64,000 nt of DNA from Desulfoluna limicola (GTDB lineage Bacteria; Desulfobacterota; Desulfobacteria; Desulfobacterales; Desulfolunaceae): positions 5,213,501-5,277,500 of the forward strand of contig NZ_AP024488.1 of NCBI RefSeq assembly GCF_021654575.1. Direction: 5' to 3'. This document shows positions 32,778-41,556 of the stretch, piece by piece. A program made the position numbers and the translations under genes. The first letter of the stretch is position 1; the number at the start of each line of letters is the position of its first letter. Below the pieces are notes generated by a model. It was not told where the DNA came from. It did no database searches and worked only from the letters and a program-made list of their open reading frames with translations.

Positions 32778-34259
32778 ATGACCGGCCTTTTGAGCCTGCG
32801 AACAAAGACGAGCTTTCTTGTGGCACTCATGGTGTCGGTGACCCTTGGATGCGGCGGTGTGATGATGTGGTACACCCACCGGGTGGACCGCCTGATCGAG
32901 AGCCTGGTCAATGAAACGGTCAATGCCTACCAGGCCGCGGAAGCCCTGGAAACAGCCTTGGTGAATCAGAAGGGCTTCATGTCCTATTATATCATGGACC
33001 ACAACCCCGAGTGGTTGCAGCGTCTGGGGGAGTATCGGCACCTTTTTCGGGTAAAGCTGGAGCGGGCCATGGCACTCACCGGCTCTCCGGAGGAGCGTGA
33101 AGCGCTTCAACAAATCGGCGATGAGTATGAAGACTACGTAAAAGCCAAAGACCAGGCCCTGGAGCTTTACATTCAAGGTGATGATCGGGCTGGCAGTGAT
33201 GCCCATGTGACGGTTCGGGAACATTTTTTTCATATTCTAACCCTGTGCGAAGCGTACAAGAAGATCCATGAGGAGCTTATTTTTTCGACCCGTGTCACGG
33301 TGCACGCCCGGGCGAGACGGCTTCGCTGGATCACCGCCCTGGCCCTGCTTTGTGTCTGCACCCTGGGGGGTATTTTGACCCTGCTGCTGGGGCGTCAGGT
33401 CCTGACACCCTTAAGGCGCCTTGCCCGTGAAGAGACCGGTGAGCTTGCAGCGCGGGAACCCAATGAGGTGAAGGCGGTGACCCACCGTATTGAACACCTT
33501 ATCCGAACAGCCGGTGAGGCACGAACCGAGCTTCAACGAAGTCGCGAGAGCCTGCTTATGGCCGAGAAGATGGCCCTTGTGGGGAAATTGGCCGCCGGCA
33601 TGGCCCACAGCATCCGAAATCCCCTCACCTCTGTGAAGATGCGCCTTTTTTCCCTGAATCGCTCGCTGGTTCTCTCTCCGGAGCAGGAGGACGATTTTGA
33701 GGTCATTACCCGGGAGATCGGCCAGGTGGATACCATCGTGCAGAATTTCCTGGAATTTTCTAGGCCTCCGCGTCTGGCCATGCAGCAGGAGAGTCCCTCG
33801 ACGGTTGTGGATCGGGTGCTTCAGCTCCTTTCCCACCGGCTTCGTTCCTACGAGGTGGAGGTGACGTTGGAGCGAGCTGTGCCACTGGAGGAGCTGACCT
33901 GTGACCCGGAGCAACTCAAGGAAGCGTTCGTGAACTTTATGGAAAATGCCTGCAAGGCCATGGATGGCGGCGGGGCCATCACCATCACCGAGCGGGTGGT
34001 GGACGATACCGACGGCGCGGGATTGGTGGAGATCGGCTTTTCCGATACCGGATGCGGCATTGCTGAGGAGGCGCTGGACCAGGTATTTCAACCCTTCTTC
34101 ACAACCCGTGAGGACGGCACTGGCCTGGGACTTCCCATCTCACAGCGAATCATTGAAAATCATGGCGGATGGATTGACGTGGAATCCACGCCGGGGGAGG
34201 GCACGTGCTTTACCGTCTATCTGCCCATGGGCGGTGACGATGGGGGGCCGCAGGCTTAA
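32778..34259 (+). CDS. Membrane sensor histidine kinase with four-helix-bundle-type sensor
   Basis: 493 residues. TM1 about 13-31, periplasmic helical region 32-182 (charged helices, 4HB-MCP-like), TM2 about 184-205, then a short HAMP-like linker. DHp His277 sits in AAGMAHSIRNPLTSVKMRL. The ATPase domain has N box (KEAFVNFMENACKAM), DTGCGI and GTGLGLPISQR. The HSIRNPL form of the H box is common in NtrB/ZraS-like kinases that pair with NtrC-type regulators, and such a regulator follows at 34527. Confidence 0.92.
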   Translation: MTGLLSLRTKTSFLVALMVSVTLGCGGVMMWYTHRVDRLIESLVNETVNAYQAAEALETALVNQKGFMSYYIMDHNPEWLQRLGEYRHLFRVKLERAMALTGSPEEREALQQIGDEYEDYVKAKDQALELYIQGDDRAGSDAHVTVREHFFHILTLCEAYKKIHEELIFSTRVTVHARARRLRWITALALLCVCTLGGILTLLLGRQVLTPLRRLAREETGELAAREPNEVKAVTHRIEHLIRTAGEARTELQRSRESLLMAEKMALVGKLAAGMAHSIRNPLTSVKMRLFSLNRSLVLSPEQEDDFEVITREIGQVDTIVQNFLEFSRPPRLAMQQESPSTVVDRVLQLLSHRLRSYEVEVTLERAVPLEELTCDPEQLKEAFVNFMENACKAMDGGGAITITERVVDDTDGAGLVEIGFSDTGCGIAEEALDQVFQPFFTTREDGTGLGLPISQRIIENHGGWIDVESTPGEGTCFTVYLPMGGDDGGPQA

Positions 34260-34272
34260 TCAGGCATTGAAA

Positions 34273-34496
34273 AGCCTGCCACCGGCGCAAGGTGAGCTAT
34301 CTTGAACGCTGGTTACCGCTTCGCTTTGCCCCTCGTGCCTCGGGTCAAAGCGCAACGGTATCTTTCAATAAATTGAATGAACAACTGCCTCCGGCGGGTC
34401 GCTTTTTGAACAAAGCGCCGCAAAAACTTTTCGGTTGCAACTTTGTTTCTTAAACGTTTCAGCGGTTTGTCTGCCCTGGCAGGGCCGCCGGAGGCT
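34273..34496 (+). repeat. Intergenic repeat element, long variant copy
   Basis: About 224 bases. It starts GCCTGCCACCGGCGCAAGGTG and ends CCTGGCAGGGCCGCCGGAGGC. The left half is degraded, and an inner GCCTCCGGCGGGTCGC (about 34387) suggests one copy inserted in or fused with another. It separates the kinase and the NtrC-type gene without a terminator. Confidence 0.7.
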
Positions 34497-34526
34497 TTCC
34501 TCCCCCCCCTTCTTTAAAGGAGAGAT

Positions 34527-35981
34527 ATGGTTACCATACTGATTGTGGATGACGACGATTCCCTGCGGGCTTCCTTCGAAAAGCTGCTGGTGGCCGAAGG
34601 CTATCGGGTTCATTGCGCCGCCAACGGCCTTGAGGGCATCGCTCTGGCCGAACGATTGAATCCGGATCTGGCCATCATCGATATGAAGATGCCCGGCATG
34701 GGGGGGCTTGAGCTCTTCGGGCGCTTAAAGGAGGTGCAGAGCCTGATGCCGGTCATTGTCATGACGGCCTACGGCACCACGGAGACGGCCATTGAAGCCA
34801 CCAAAATGGGGGCGTTTGACTACGTGCTAAAGCCCTTTGATATCCCGTCTCTGCTGCGGGAGATTGCCCAGGCGGCTGAGGCGGGTCGCTTCATGAAATC
34901 CACTGTGACCATGGGCGGCACGGGAGCAGGGGCGATTCATGGCGGGGGAGAGGAGAGCATCGTGGGGACCAGCTCTGCCATGCAGGAGGTGTACAAAGCC
35001 ATTGGGCGTGTGGCGGCCAGCGATGCCACGGTGCTCATTCGTGGGGAGTCCGGCACCGGAAAGGAACTGGTGGCGCGGGCCATCTATCAGCACAGCGACC
35101 GGAGCCGGCGTCCCTTTGTGGTGATCAACTGCGTGGCCATCCCGGAGACCCTTCTGGAGAGTGAGCTCTTCGGGTATGAACGGGGAGCCTTTACCGGAGC
35201 CACCCATCGAAAGATCGGCAAGATCGAGCAGGCCCACGGTGGAACCCTTTTTCTGGACGAGATCGGCGACATGCCCCTGGAACTCCAGACCAAGATTCTG
35301 CGCCTCCTTCAGGAGAGGAGTATTGAGCGCATCGGCGGACGTGAGACCATTCCGGTGGATGTACGGATCATTGCCGCCACCAACAGAGACCTTGAAGGCG
35401 CCATCAAAAAGGGCCGGTTTCGCGAGGATATTTATTACCGCCTTAAGGTGGTGACCCTTTCTCTGCCCCCGTTGCGTGAGCGAAAAGGGGACATTGCGAT
35501 TTTGGCAGATTATTTTCTCAAGCGCCATGCCTTTGAACTTGGGGGGGGGAACCCGGGAATCAGCAGGGAGGGGCTTCGGATCATGGAGGGCTACGAGTGG
35601 CCCGGCAACGTGAGGGAACTCTCCAATGTCATTCAAAAACTCCTGATTTTCCACAGGGGTGGGGCCATTACCCAGGAGAGCATTGCGCGAAGCCTCGGAC
35701 AGGATGCCGTGGGAGACGTGAGTCGGCAGGACCCGGAGGCGATCATCCGGGGCTGGGTGCGAGGGCGCCTTGGCCGGCGGGAGGACGACCTGTTTGAACG
35801 CCTCCTGGACGAGTGTTCCAGGGTGATTCTTTCCGAAGCTCTGGCAGCCACGGAGGGCAATCGGTCCCAGGCCGCACGGCTTCTGGGGATTTCCCGCCCC
35901 ACCCTCCATGCCCGCATGGACAAGTACGGCATTACCGTGGGGGCGCGAATCAAAGGGGGGCATGATGGCGATCAGGGCTGA
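34527..35981 (+). CDS. NtrC-family response regulator (receiver, sigma-54 AAA+, Fis HTH)
   Basis: 484 residues. Receiver 1-120 with Asp52 (LAIIDMKMPGMGG) and Lys in YVLKPFDI. AAA+ domain about 145-375 with Walker A GESGTGKE, GAFTGA, Walker B GGTLFLDEIGD and the R-finger region. C-terminal Fis-type HTH (GNRSQAARLLGISRPTLHARM). It activates sigma-54 promoters when phosphorylated, most likely by the kinases on either side. AAAGGAGAG lies about 6 bases before the ATG. The intact Walker B contrasts with the activator at 29707. Confidence 0.95.
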   Translation: MVTILIVDDDDSLRASFEKLLVAEGYRVHCAANGLEGIALAERLNPDLAIIDMKMPGMGGLELFGRLKEVQSLMPVIVMTAYGTTETAIEATKMGAFDYVLKPFDIPSLLREIAQAAEAGRFMKSTVTMGGTGAGAIHGGGEESIVGTSSAMQEVYKAIGRVAASDATVLIRGESGTGKELVARAIYQHSDRSRRPFVVINCVAIPETLLESELFGYERGAFTGATHRKIGKIEQAHGGTLFLDEIGDMPLELQTKILRLLQERSIERIGGRETIPVDVRIIAATNRDLEGAIKKGRFREDIYYRLKVVTLSLPPLRERKGDIAILADYFLKRHAFELGGGNPGISREGLRIMEGYEWPGNVRELSNVIQKLLIFHRGGAITQESIARSLGQDAVGDVSRQDPEAIIRGWVRGRLGRREDDLFERLLDECSRVILSEALAATEGNRSQAARLLGISRPTLHARMDKYGITVGARIKGGHDGDQG

Positions 35982-37635
35982 TGATCGGAAAATAGGGCGG
36001 TTTATCCTCGGCAACATGACCCTGGTGCCTCTTGTGCCGTTTCTTGTGCTGCTTGTGGTGGGGGCCATTCTCTTTGCCGGGGCCATGGAAAAAAACATCA
36101 TGGGGCGAATTTCTCAGACGGCTCGGGATCACGGCGCCATGGTGGACACCTATTTAAAAGAGCGCCGCGCGGATTTGGAACTTCTGGCCACGCTCTCGTC
36201 CTTTGAGGCCCTGTCAGAACCGGCCCATCTGGAAAAGGCCTTCGGGAACCTGAAGGCCAGCTCCGGAGCCTTCATGGATCTGGGCGTTTTTGATGAGACC
36301 GGGGTGCACGTCGCTTACACCGGCCCCTACCGGCTGGAAGGGATCGATTATCAGGAGGAGTTCTGGTTCAGAAAAACCATGGCCGACGGATCCTGGGTCA
36401 GCGATGTCTTTTCAGGGTTTCGAAAGACCCCCCATGTTGTGGTGGCGGTGCGTGTGGAAGGGGCGAGGCACCCCTGGGTGCTTCGGGCCACCATCGATAC
36501 CGATCGGTTTCAATCCCTCGTGGGCGGGGTGCGGATCGGAGAGACGGGGGAGGCGTTCCTCGTCAACGATGACGGGGTCTACCAAAGCCAGCGTTCGTCT
36601 CGGGGCAGGTTGATGGAAAAAGACCCGGACCATGCCTCGTATACGACGGGTGACGGCCCGTGGGGAGCCCGGGTGATCGCGAGTCGCGATGGGGTGGCCC
36701 GGGTGGTTGCTTCGGTCGGCTTAACCGAAAAGCCGTGGCGGCTTGTGGTGGTTCAGGACAAGGGGGAGGCCTTTGAGAGCCTGTTGCGCATTTACCTTGT
36801 GATTTTTGGGGTGATGGTGGGTGGGGGCGGGGGGCTCCTTGCGGTGGGGGTTGCGCTTACGGCTCGTATTGTCGGGAGACTTCGGCGCAGCGATGATCAG
36901 GCCGTGCACCTGGAAGAGCAACTTTACCGGGCCGCTCGCCTGGCCGAGTTGGGGGAGATGGCCGCGGGCTTTGCCCATGAAATCAACAATCCCCTTCAGG
37001 TGATGCAGAGCGAGCTGGCTTACATGGGTGAGATCATGGGGGACGTGGAAAAAGGCCGCGGGAACCTTGGGGAGTTGCGGGAGTCCCTGGGCCAGCTGAA
37101 GCTTCAGATCGGGCGCTGTTCCGACATCACCCGGTCGGTCCTTAATTTCGGGCGGAAGAGTGCCTCAAAGGACCGGGCCGTCCCCATCGGGGATTTTTTG
37201 ATGGATGTGGTCAAGATGGTCCGCTCACGGGCAGAGGTCGGGGGTGTTTTGCTCCAGACGGAGATACCGGAAAAGGGTGCAGAGGTATGGGGGGACCCCT
37301 CCCGGCTTCAACAGGTGTTCCTGAATCTCATCAACAACGCCCTGGATGCGGTGGCCTCTCGTCACGGCAGCTGCGGGGGCATGGTCCGCGTGTCGGTTTG
37401 TGACGCGTCCGAAAACCTTTGCATTGCCGTGGAGGACAACGGAGAGGGCATGACCGAAGGCACCCTTGCCAAGATCTTCTCCCCTTTTTTTACCTCCAAG
37501 CCCCCCGGATCCGGGACGGGGTTGGGGCTTTCGGTCTGCCACGGCATCGTGGAGAGCATGGGGGGGCACATTGATGTCACCAGCACCGCAGGGGCGGGCA
37601 GTGTCTTTACGGTAAGTCTGCCCCGCTGCTCGTGA
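35965..37635 (+). CDS. Membrane sensor histidine kinase with dCache-type periplasmic domain
   Basis: 556 residues from the second of two adjacent ATGs (35965), preceded by a G-rich AAGGGGGG. It overlaps the end of the NtrC gene by 17 bases in another frame. TM1 about 19-40, dCache sensor 45-270 (AYTGPYRLEGIDY and WVLRATIDTDRF, the same signatures as the kinase at 27571), TM2 about 276-300. DHp His338 (AAGFAHEINNPLQ), N box (QQVFLNLINNALDAV), DNGEGM, GTGLGLSVCHG. The two kinases with matching sensors are probably paralogues that see similar ligands. Confidence 0.92.
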   Translation: MAIRADDRKIGRFILGNMTLVPLVPFLVLLVVGAILFAGAMEKNIMGRISQTARDHGAMVDTYLKERRADLELLATLSSFEALSEPAHLEKAFGNLKASSGAFMDLGVFDETGVHVAYTGPYRLEGIDYQEEFWFRKTMADGSWVSDVFSGFRKTPHVVVAVRVEGARHPWVLRATIDTDRFQSLVGGVRIGETGEAFLVNDDGVYQSQRSSRGRLMEKDPDHASYTTGDGPWGARVIASRDGVARVVASVGLTEKPWRLVVVQDKGEAFESLLRIYLVIFGVMVGGGGGLLAVGVALTARIVGRLRRSDDQAVHLEEQLYRAARLAELGEMAAGFAHEINNPLQVMQSELAYMGEIMGDVEKGRGNLGELRESLGQLKLQIGRCSDITRSVLNFGRKSASKDRAVPIGDFLMDVVKMVRSRAEVGGVLLQTEIPEKGAEVWGDPSRLQQVFLNLINNALDAVASRHGSCGGMVRVSVCDASENLCIAVEDNGEGMTEGTLAKIFSPFFTSKPPGSGTGLGLSVCHGIVESMGGHIDVTSTAGAGSVFTVSLPRCS

Positions 37636-37659
37636 CCACGCACCTGCATGGCAAAAACA

Positions 37660-37730
37660 AGCCACCAGTGGCAAGGGGGGCGAAGCCACAGGAATCAAAA
37701 CATCTTGAAAGCAGATTGGGGATATGATTT
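37660..37730. repeat. Degraded intergenic repeat half
   Basis: CAAGCCACCAGTGGCAAGG, then a CTTGAAAGCAGATTGGGGATATGATTT segment: the order of blocks matches the left half of the dispersed element, but many bases have changed. Confidence 0.4.
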
Positions 37731-37776
37731 CCCCCCCCCCTCCCCCGCTTTTTTGTGCCGTTGGTGTAAAAGAGCC

Positions 37777-37791
37777 TGACATCATGTAAAA
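37777..37791. promoter_or_regulatory. Candidate activator site upstream of the PHA genes
   Basis: TGACATCATGTAAAA shares 10 of 15 positions with the core of the palindrome at 31522-31536 and 12 of 15 with the site at 41456. It is about 170 bases upstream of the -24 element at 37958. A GTGTAAA half-site also lies at 37764-37770. Confidence 0.4.
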
Positions 37792-37957
37792 AAAACGTTT
37801 CTCATCCTACCACAAGGGCGCCCGGTTGGGAGCCTCCATTCCCTTCGTTTATCTCTTCAGACCCATCCATCAAATCAGCGACCATGCCCGCAGGGCAAGT
37901 GGTTTCATCGGGTTGGCGCCTGTTCCCATGGGCCACTTTTTTGCCAGTTTTCCGGCG

Positions 37958-37973
37958 TGGCATCACCTTTGCA
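37958..37973 (+). promoter_or_regulatory. Sigma-54 promoter upstream of the PHA operon
   Basis: TGGCATCACCTTTGCA has the GG-N10-GC spacing and TTGCA at -12. It is about 130 bases before the phaE ATG. No gene lies between. Confidence 0.75.
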
Positions 37974-38102
37974 TTTTAGGCGGTTACCTGCTGCCGGAGG
38001 TGCTTCCGAGAGATTGGGTGATCGGGGTTCCGGTGATGTCAATCAAGGGAGGGCATGGCATCGTGAAGTGGGGCCTTCCCATGACAGATGAGAGGAGACG
38101 AT

Positions 38103-38705
38103 ATGACGGCCATAAACGATGGGGTGTTGCGTGAGTACACAGCCATGTGGCGTCGGTTGATGGAGTCCATGGGGACAGGGGGGCAGGACGGGGTGTCGGG
38201 CATGGCTTCCTTTTGGCGTGAGTCGAGCGGAAAATACATGGATCGCTTGTTCAAAGGGGGCTTTCCGGCCCATATCGGCCCGGCGTGCATGCATCAGGAG
38301 AAGGTGGATGAGGCCCTGAAGCAGCTGGGTTCCCTGAACATGGCGGCTCTGGAGTTTACCGCTTATATGGTGCTTCCCGCAGAGGCGGCTTTCAAGCAGA
38401 CGGTCAAGGAGATGGGCAGCGGGAGCAGCCCCGAAGAGTGGAACGCCTTTGGGGAGCGCATGATGCGGCACATGGAGTCCGGATATCAGGGGCTCTTCAC
38501 CAGCAAAGGGTACCTGAATGCACTGGACATGCTCATGGCCTCGGCCGGTGAGGCCCGCAACCAGGTGATGGGCGTGGGTGAGGACCTCCTTACGGTGGCA
38601 GGGGTGCCGGCCGTGCGGGAGGTGGACGCCATATCCCGTGACCTCTACCTTCTGGCAAAACGGGTGGCGGCACTTGAAAAGGGGGCGGACGTCGCCCCTC
38701 TTTAG
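38103..38705 (+). CDS. phaE: PhaE-like subunit of class III polyhydroxyalkanoate synthase
   Basis: 200 residues from the ATG at 38103 (GAGGAG 6 bases upstream). Helical, Met-rich protein with the PhaE-like segments around LREYTAMWRRLMESM and ending in a helix DAISRDLYLLAKRVAALEKGAD. It is clearly shorter than typical PhaE (about 350 residues). PhaE is the non-catalytic partner needed for class III PhaC activity at the granule. phaC follows after 87 bases. The call rests partly on this context. Confidence 0.75.
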   Translation: MTAINDGVLREYTAMWRRLMESMGTGGQDGVSGMASFWRESSGKYMDRLFKGGFPAHIGPACMHQEKVDEALKQLGSLNMAALEFTAYMVLPAEAAFKQTVKEMGSGSSPEEWNAFGERMMRHMESGYQGLFTSKGYLNALDMLMASAGEARNQVMGVGEDLLTVAGVPAVREVDAISRDLYLLAKRVAALEKGADVAPL

Positions 38706-38792
38706 GCCGCTTCACCCGATTCCCTCGATGACCCAAAGCCGCCTTTCCGATGGGCGACCTGTGACGACATTGCATCAAGACTGGAGGAGTTC

Positions 38793-39926
38793 ATGAACTA
38801 TTTCACCTTGCAGACAGCTGAATCCCTGGCCCGTGAGTCCCTGAAAACGATGAACCAGGGCCTGACTTTTGCGGAGGAGAGCCTTCGCAACCTCTCCGAC
38901 AACCTGAACACCGATATCGCCACCACACCGTATGAGGTGGTTTACACCGAAGAGCGCGTCCGGTTGAAGTACTACCGTCCCGAAAAGGGAAAAGGCAAAG
39001 GGCTCAAAACCCCTCTTTTGATCGTGTACGCCTTGATCAACCGCGAAACCATGCTCGACCTTCAACCGGACAAGAGCGTGCTCCGCAACCTTTTGGCGGA
39101 AGGGGTGGACGTCTACGTGCTGGAATGGGGCTACCCCATGCGCAAGGACAGGTGGCTCACCCTTGAAGACCACATCGAAGGGTACATGGACCATGTCGTG
39201 GATTACATCCTCGGGGCCAAGGGTCTTGTCAGCCTGAATCTTATGGGCATCTGCATGGGAGGGACTATGAGCGTGATCTATGCCTCCCTTCATCCGGAGA
39301 AGGTGAAAAACCTGGTGACCACGGTAACCCCCACCTGGTTTGACACTGAGGAGGGGCTGCTTCACCTCTGGATGAAGGAGACTCAGGTGGAGCGGGTCGT
39401 GGAGGCATGCGGCAACATGCCGGGAGACATCATGAACCTCGGTTTCCTTATGCTGAACCCCGCCAAGCTCGTGGTGGAAAAGTACAACGGCTTGATGGCC
39501 AACCTCGATGATCGCGATTTCCTTGAAAACTTTATCCGCATGGAGCGGTGGATCTTTGACAGCCCCGATGTGCCCGGGGAGACCTTCCTTGAGTTTCTCA
39601 CCGTCCTGTACCGGGAGAACAGGCTCCTGAACGGCCTGATGGACCTGGGAGGCAAGCCCGTGGATGTCAAGCGCATCACCATGCCCCTGCTGAATATATA
39701 CGCGAAATACGACCACCTGGTGCCCCCGTCGGCCTGTGATCGGCTGACACAGGCCGTGGGAAGCGCCGACGTTCAGGACCTCTGTCTCGAAACGGGCCAT
39801 ATCGGTATCTACGTGAGCTCAAAATGCCAGAGAGACTTCGTGCCCCGGATCGTGGGGTGGCTGAAACAGCGTGACGAGGCAGAGGTCCCCAAAACAAAGG
39901 GGGGGAAGGCCACCGTTGCGGCCTGA
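38793..39926 (+). CDS. phaC: Class III polyhydroxyalkanoate synthase catalytic subunit
   Basis: 377 residues, the usual class III length (about 355). Alpha/beta hydrolase with a lipase-like box GICMGG in which the nucleophile is Cys154. The triad is completed by Asp307 (KYDHLVPPS) and His336 (ETGHIGIYVS). It polymerises (R)-3-hydroxyacyl-CoA into storage polymer. GGAGG is near the ATG. Preceded by phaE and followed by a PhaJ-like hydratase that can supply the monomer. Confidence 0.95.
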   Translation: MNYFTLQTAESLARESLKTMNQGLTFAEESLRNLSDNLNTDIATTPYEVVYTEERVRLKYYRPEKGKGKGLKTPLLIVYALINRETMLDLQPDKSVLRNLLAEGVDVYVLEWGYPMRKDRWLTLEDHIEGYMDHVVDYILGAKGLVSLNLMGICMGGTMSVIYASLHPEKVKNLVTTVTPTWFDTEEGLLHLWMKETQVERVVEACGNMPGDIMNLGFLMLNPAKLVVEKYNGLMANLDDRDFLENFIRMERWIFDSPDVPGETFLEFLTVLYRENRLLNGLMDLGGKPVDVKRITMPLLNIYAKYDHLVPPSACDRLTQAVGSADVQDLCLETGHIGIYVSSKCQRDFVPRIVGWLKQRDEAEVPKTKGGKATVAA

Positions 39927-40054
39927 CCCGTGGCATGGGCTGAAAAGGGGACGGTGATCGAGGTGAGACGAGAAACAGAAACAATGGACCCGTACCAGGG
40001 GCTGGAAACCCTCTGGCACGCCGTGTCGACTGGGACATCATGAGGAGGCCGTTT

Positions 40055-40459
40055 ATGACCACGCATTTCACGCAGGGTACCTGGGCAGAGTTCACAAAGA
40101 CCATCACCGAAGCTGATATCTATGGCTACGCGGGGATCACCGGGGATTTTAATCCCGTACACATCAACGAAACCTACGCGCGGGCCACCGCTTTCAAGGG
40201 ACGCATCGCCCACGGCATGCTGACGGCGGGGCTCATCTCCAATGTGATCGGCACCCGGCTTCCCGGGCCGGGGACCATCTACCTGTCCCAGGAGTTGACC
40301 TTCACTGCCCCTGTGAGAGCAAACGACACCATCACGGCCCGGGTGGAGGTGATGGAGCCCCCATCGGCGAAAGGGCACTACCGGCTGAACACCACCTGCA
40401 CAAATCAGGAGGGGCTTCTCGTCCTTGGCGGAAGCGCGCGGGTGGCGTGGAAGGGGTAG
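40055..40459 (+). CDS. phaJ: (R)-specific enoyl-CoA hydratase (MaoC/PhaJ-like)
   Basis: 134 residues from the ATG at 40055 (GAGGAGG 6 bases upstream). Hot-dog fold with the hydratase-2 motif: Asp and His in YAGITGDFNPVHINE (catalytic Asp-x5-His), followed by the RIAHGMLTAGLIS stretch. It makes (R)-3-hydroxyacyl-CoA from trans-enoyl-CoA, feeding PhaC from beta-oxidation-type intermediates. It follows phaC after 128 bases. Confidence 0.92.
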   Translation: MTTHFTQGTWAEFTKTITEADIYGYAGITGDFNPVHINETYARATAFKGRIAHGMLTAGLISNVIGTRLPGPGTIYLSQELTFTAPVRANDTITARVEVMEPPSAKGHYRLNTTCTNQEGLLVLGGSARVAWKG

Positions 40460-40463
40460 CCAA

Positions 40464-40491
40464 GGTGGCACCCCTCGCCGCCGTGGGGGCG
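40464..40491. repeat. Degraded repeat arm
   Basis: CAAGGTGGCACCCCTCGCCGCCGTGGGGGC directly after the phaJ-like stop resembles the right arm of the dispersed element with changes. Short and uncertain. Confidence 0.35.
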
Positions 40492-40534
40492 CATGTTGCC
40501 CTGACATCGATCAGAGAACGCGTGAGGAGAACGT

Positions 40535-41383
40535 ATGCGTAAATTCATGGCGGTGAGTCTGGGTGTGTTTCTTTCACTGGGCCTTCTTGTTTCCGAGGCC
40601 TCGGCCAGGCAGCTCCTCCGTGTCGGGTTGAGTGCCCCCCTGACGTCGGACCAGGGGCTTTTTGCCCGCCGCTTCAAAACCATCGTGGAGAGTCTCTCTG
40701 AAAAGGACCTCTCTGTTTTGATTTTTGCCGACGGCGCCTTCGCCAGCGAGGGGGCGTTGCTTGATCATCTCCGGCAAGGGCACCTTGCCATTGTCACCGT
40801 CTCTTCGGCCAGCGCCGTGTCCGCAGTGGAGGAGCTCGGTACCCTGGTTCTGCCCGGCCTGGTGGAGACCCATGAAGAGGCGGTGAAGGCAACCACCGGG
40901 AGCCTGGGGCGCTACTGGAGAGACCTCTGCCTGACCAAGGGGGGCTTCCGCCTCCTGGGGTGGGCATACGGGGGGGCGAGAACGGTGAGTGCCCGGGGGC
41001 CCCTTCCTCGGAACCCCGATGCCCTTCGGGAGCTTGTGACCGCAGCCGCCTTTGATGAGTGGCGGATGGCCCCCGGAACCGTCGGGGGCCCGGAGGGGGT
41101 GCCTCTTTACCGCTACTACCGCATGCATCCCTTTGTGATGGGGGAAACAGCGTGGCAGCGTCTTTCCATGGAGCAGCAGGGCATTCTTAGTCGGGCAGGA
41201 TGGGAAGCCCAGCAGTACGTCATGCTCATGCAGGCCCTCAAGCCGACACGTCGGGAGGAACGTCATTGTCGTCCTGTTCTGACCCGAGACCAGATTCAAA
41301 CATGGCTCTGGCCGGCATTTTACGACCTCCTGGGCGGCAGGGAACCCATCAACCGGACCCTTGACGCCATCAATTGGAGGTGA
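40535..41383 (+). CDS. Orphan TRAP-type (DctP-like) periplasmic binding protein
   Basis: 282 residues. Signal peptide about 1-24 (LGVFLSLGLLVSEASA), then a DctP-like layout: LRVGLSAPLTSDQGLFARRF, LRQGHLAIVTVSSASAVS, LGTLVLPGLVETHEEAVKA and GGFRLLGWAYGGARTVSARGP (the counterpart of the substrate-binding helix region). It is shorter than usual (about 320-340) and no dctQM permease genes are in the window. It may therefore be a ligand-presenting partner for the dCache kinases rather than part of a transporter. That role is inference. Confidence 0.75.
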   Translation: MRKFMAVSLGVFLSLGLLVSEASARQLLRVGLSAPLTSDQGLFARRFKTIVESLSEKDLSVLIFADGAFASEGALLDHLRQGHLAIVTVSSASAVSAVEELGTLVLPGLVETHEEAVKATTGSLGRYWRDLCLTKGGFRLLGWAYGGARTVSARGPLPRNPDALRELVTAAAFDEWRMAPGTVGGPEGVPLYRYYRMHPFVMGETAWQRLSMEQQGILSRAGWEAQQYVMLMQALKPTRREERHCRPVLTRDQIQTWLWPAFYDLLGGREPINRTLDAINWR

Positions 41384-41455
41384 TGGCCCGCCGCGGCGGG
41401 GGGGGGCGATCAAAAAAACGTTGGCCGGGAGCCTTCGTCAGCCCGGTGTTGTTTC

Positions 41456-41470
41456 TGACACCCTGTAAAC
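41456..41470. promoter_or_regulatory. Candidate activator site upstream of the second DASS operon
   Basis: TGACACCCTGTAAAC matches 13 of 15 bases of the palindrome core TTACACCGTGTAAAC at 31522-31536. It lies about 87 bases upstream of the -24 element at 41557 and overlaps the start of the terminator hairpin of the preceding gene. Confidence 0.5.
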
Positions 41471-41498
41471 ACCCCTGACAACTGTCAGGGGTGTTTTT
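41468..41498 (+). terminator. Terminator after the DctP-like gene
   Basis: AACACCCCTGACA and TGTCAGGGGTGTT form a 13-base stem with a 2-3 base loop, followed by TTTTTGTTTTTG. Confidence 0.88.
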
Positions 41499-41556
41499 GT
41501 TTTTGATGTCGCCAGATTGCTCTTTGATACCAGTGGGTTGTGCGTGTTGTTTGGCC

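Noticed and set aside
37826..38134. 102-codon frame between the kinase and phaE
   Set aside because: It covers the sigma-54 promoter region and overlaps the phaE start; no ribosome binding site and no homology.
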